Below the pieces are notes generated by a model. The model worked only from the letters and a program-made list of their open reading frames with translations, ran no database searches and was not told where the DNA came from. Source: Bacillota bacterium (GTDB lineage: Bacteria; Bacillota; Sulfobacillia; Sulfobacillales; Sulfobacillaceae). Taken from it: 24,693 bases of DNA. This document shows positions 23,573-24,693 of the stretch, piece by piece; within the stretch, counting starts at the first letter, position 1, and each line of letters starts with the position of its first letter. The stretch is taken from the NCBI GenBank assembly GCA_023488565.1, contig JAMDDZ010000076.1:20305-44997 (forward strand), given 5' to 3'. A program made the translations under genes and the position numbers.

Positions 23573-24693
23573 TAGGCGAATGGTTTAGTGTCGGAGAAGA
23601 AGAAGAGTGGATTCCCGGGTCTATTGGCGAGGATGTTTTGCGACATCAGCAAAAAGTTCAAGAGGCGATTAAAAACAACCTGGCAGATATGGTATCGGAA
23701 GAGAGAATTGGCTTAAGCGACGGCTCGCGTGTGGTATCAGTGCCACTGCCTGCTATGAAGGAGTACAGAATTTGCTACGACCACAATCGGGGAGAAAGTG
23801 TGGGACATGTGGGTTCTAAAAAAGGCGATACGGGGATCGAAAACGCAGGACCGGGAGGCAAACTGGGTGGCCAAGAGCCGGGGGTTGAGGTCGAAGAGAC
23901 ATCGGTGAGTCTCGAAGAGGTTCAACGTGTGATATTTCAGAATTTGCTATTGCCAGACTTAGACCCCAATCGACGGGCTGATGGACGCGGAATGACGTCG
24001 GTCAAACCGGAAACCTTGTCGTTGATCGGCCCCAAAAACCAATGGCAGCGCAGAGCCACCATGCGCGCACACTTAAAGCGTCAGGCCAGGCTAGGGAGCC
24101 CAGTGCCGGGACGGTTGGCGCCAGAGGATCTACGGTTTTGGAGGTACCAAGATGAGCCCGATGCGCATGGTGGTGCCGTAGTGCTGGCGATGATGGATAC
24201 ATCTGGCTCTATGGGAAGTTTTGAGAAATATTTAGCAAAAAGTTTTTTTTATTGGACCGTCGAATTTCTTAGGCAAAATTATCCCCGAGGCGTGGACCTC
24301 GTGTTTTTGGCCCATGATGTGCGGGCAAGAGAAGTCGACGAGGAGACATTCTTTCATCGGGGAGCTTCGGGCGGAACGGTCTCCTCATCGGTGTATCGGT
24401 TGGCACTGGATATTGTTAAAGAACGTTATGACTTAACACAATACAACGTCTATGCCTTTCACTTTACCGACGGCGGCAATTTGACATCAGACAACGGCCA
24501 AGCCGAGGCGTTAGGACTCGAACTCAAGGAACATGCGAATTTTTTTGGATATGGTGAAATCCATGATACTGAACGTAGTCCCTCTCCTTTGTACCAAGCG
24601 TTTTCTGAACAAGGCGTGGATGTCATAATCCTTCGCGGCAAACAGGACATATTTCATGCGCTGTATCAATTTTTTGGACCGCGCCCAGGAGGA
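23569..24693 (+). CDS. yhbH: sporulation protein YhbH (DUF444), C-terminus off the window
   Basis: Open for 375 codons from ATG 23569 to the right edge with no stop; B. subtilis YhbH is about 390 residues, so only the last few are missing. The start overlaps the prkA stop as ATGA and has GGAGGG upstream. The N-terminal part is charged, with a Gly-rich linker near residues 75-105. A von Willebrand A-like domain begins around residue 200 with the MIDAS motif DTSGS (210-214), followed by LVFLAHD and HFTDGGN, which supply further metal-site residues. In many bacteria this gene sits between prkA and spoVR and all three respond to sporulation or starvation. The exact role of YhbH is unknown. spoVR may lie just outside the window. 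Confidence 0.93.
   Translation, partial: MIGEWFSVGEEEEWIPGSIGEDVLRHQQKVQEAIKNNLADMVSEERIGLSDGSRVVSVPLPAMKEYRICYDHNRGESVGHVGSKKGDTGIENAGPGGKLGGQEPGVEVEETSVSLEEVQRVIFQNLLLPDLDPNRRADGRGMTSVKPETLSLIGPKNQWQRRATMRAHLKRQARLGSPVPGRLAPEDLRFWRYQDEPDAHGGAVVLAMMDTSGSMGSFEKYLAKSFFYWTVEFLRQNYPRGVDLVFLAHDVRAREVDEETFFHRGASGGTVSSSVYRLALDIVKERYDLTQYNVYAFHFTDGGNLTSDNGQAEALGLELKEHANFFGYGEIHDTERSPSPLYQAFSEQGVDVIILRGKQDIFHALYQFFGPRPGG

Noticed and set aside
1..24693. CRISPR arrays, tRNA or rRNA genes, insertion sequences, prophage or defence islands
   Set aside because: Reading both strands I saw no spaced identical repeats, cloverleaf ends, transposase motifs or phage genes; all intergenic gaps are about 210 bases or less.

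Overview
The window (about 24.7 kb) looks like a chromosomal stretch of a spore-forming Gram-positive bacterium (Firmicutes/Bacillota). Evidence: an alpha/beta-type small acid-soluble spore protein, the prkA-yhbH sporulation gene pair, a YIEGIA-family membrane protein with its small partner, and strong AGGAGG ribosome binding sites used with many GTG and TTG starts. The protein flavour suggests a Sulfobacillus-like lineage, but that is an impression and no search was run. There is no tRNA, rRNA, CRISPR array or insertion sequence. Coding density is high and no gap exceeds about 210 bases.

Layout. (1) 1-1071, minus: the N-terminal 357 codons of an RqcH/NFACT ribosome quality-control protein running off the left edge. 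(2) 1072-1268: divergent intergenic region with a structured leader ahead of an EmrB/QacA-type MFS exporter (1269-2774), which ends at a 15-bp perfect hairpin. (3) 2885-7220, plus: a tightly spaced run of a DUF2007-like small protein, pyruvate kinase, D-amino-acid aminotransferase, the tRNA methyltransferase TrmL and a Na/Ca-exchanger-family transporter, closed by a hairpin with a T tract. (4) 7396-16148, plus: an SASP gene behind a sigma-G-like promoter, then with short gaps a creatininase-family hydrolase, an aspartate aminotransferase, a stand-alone MurD, TypA/BipA, a compact DnaE with a ruined PHP metal site, and a DUF2301-like membrane protein. (5) 16145-17943, minus: the YIEGIA membrane protein, its small partner and a PduO-type corrinoid adenosyltransferase, with a second sigma-G-like promoter upstream. 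(6) 18154-21597, plus: a CorA transporter and a membrane GGDEF-EAL protein with a C-terminal zinc-binding CZB domain. (7) 21707-24693, plus: prkA overlapping yhbH by 4 bases; yhbH runs off the right edge.

How the genes fit together. Housekeeping functions (glycolysis, wall precursors, translation stress, replication, metal transport) alternate with spore-specific genes. Two forespore-type promoter candidates share the -10 heptamer CACACTA, one before the SASP gene and one before the YIEGIA pair. The most unusual coding features are the signalling protein (intact GGDEF, EAL missing two catalytic glutamates, complete CZB zinc ligand set), the DnaE with no PHP metal ligands, and single-residue losses in PduO, the pyruvate kinase C-terminal domain and RqcH.
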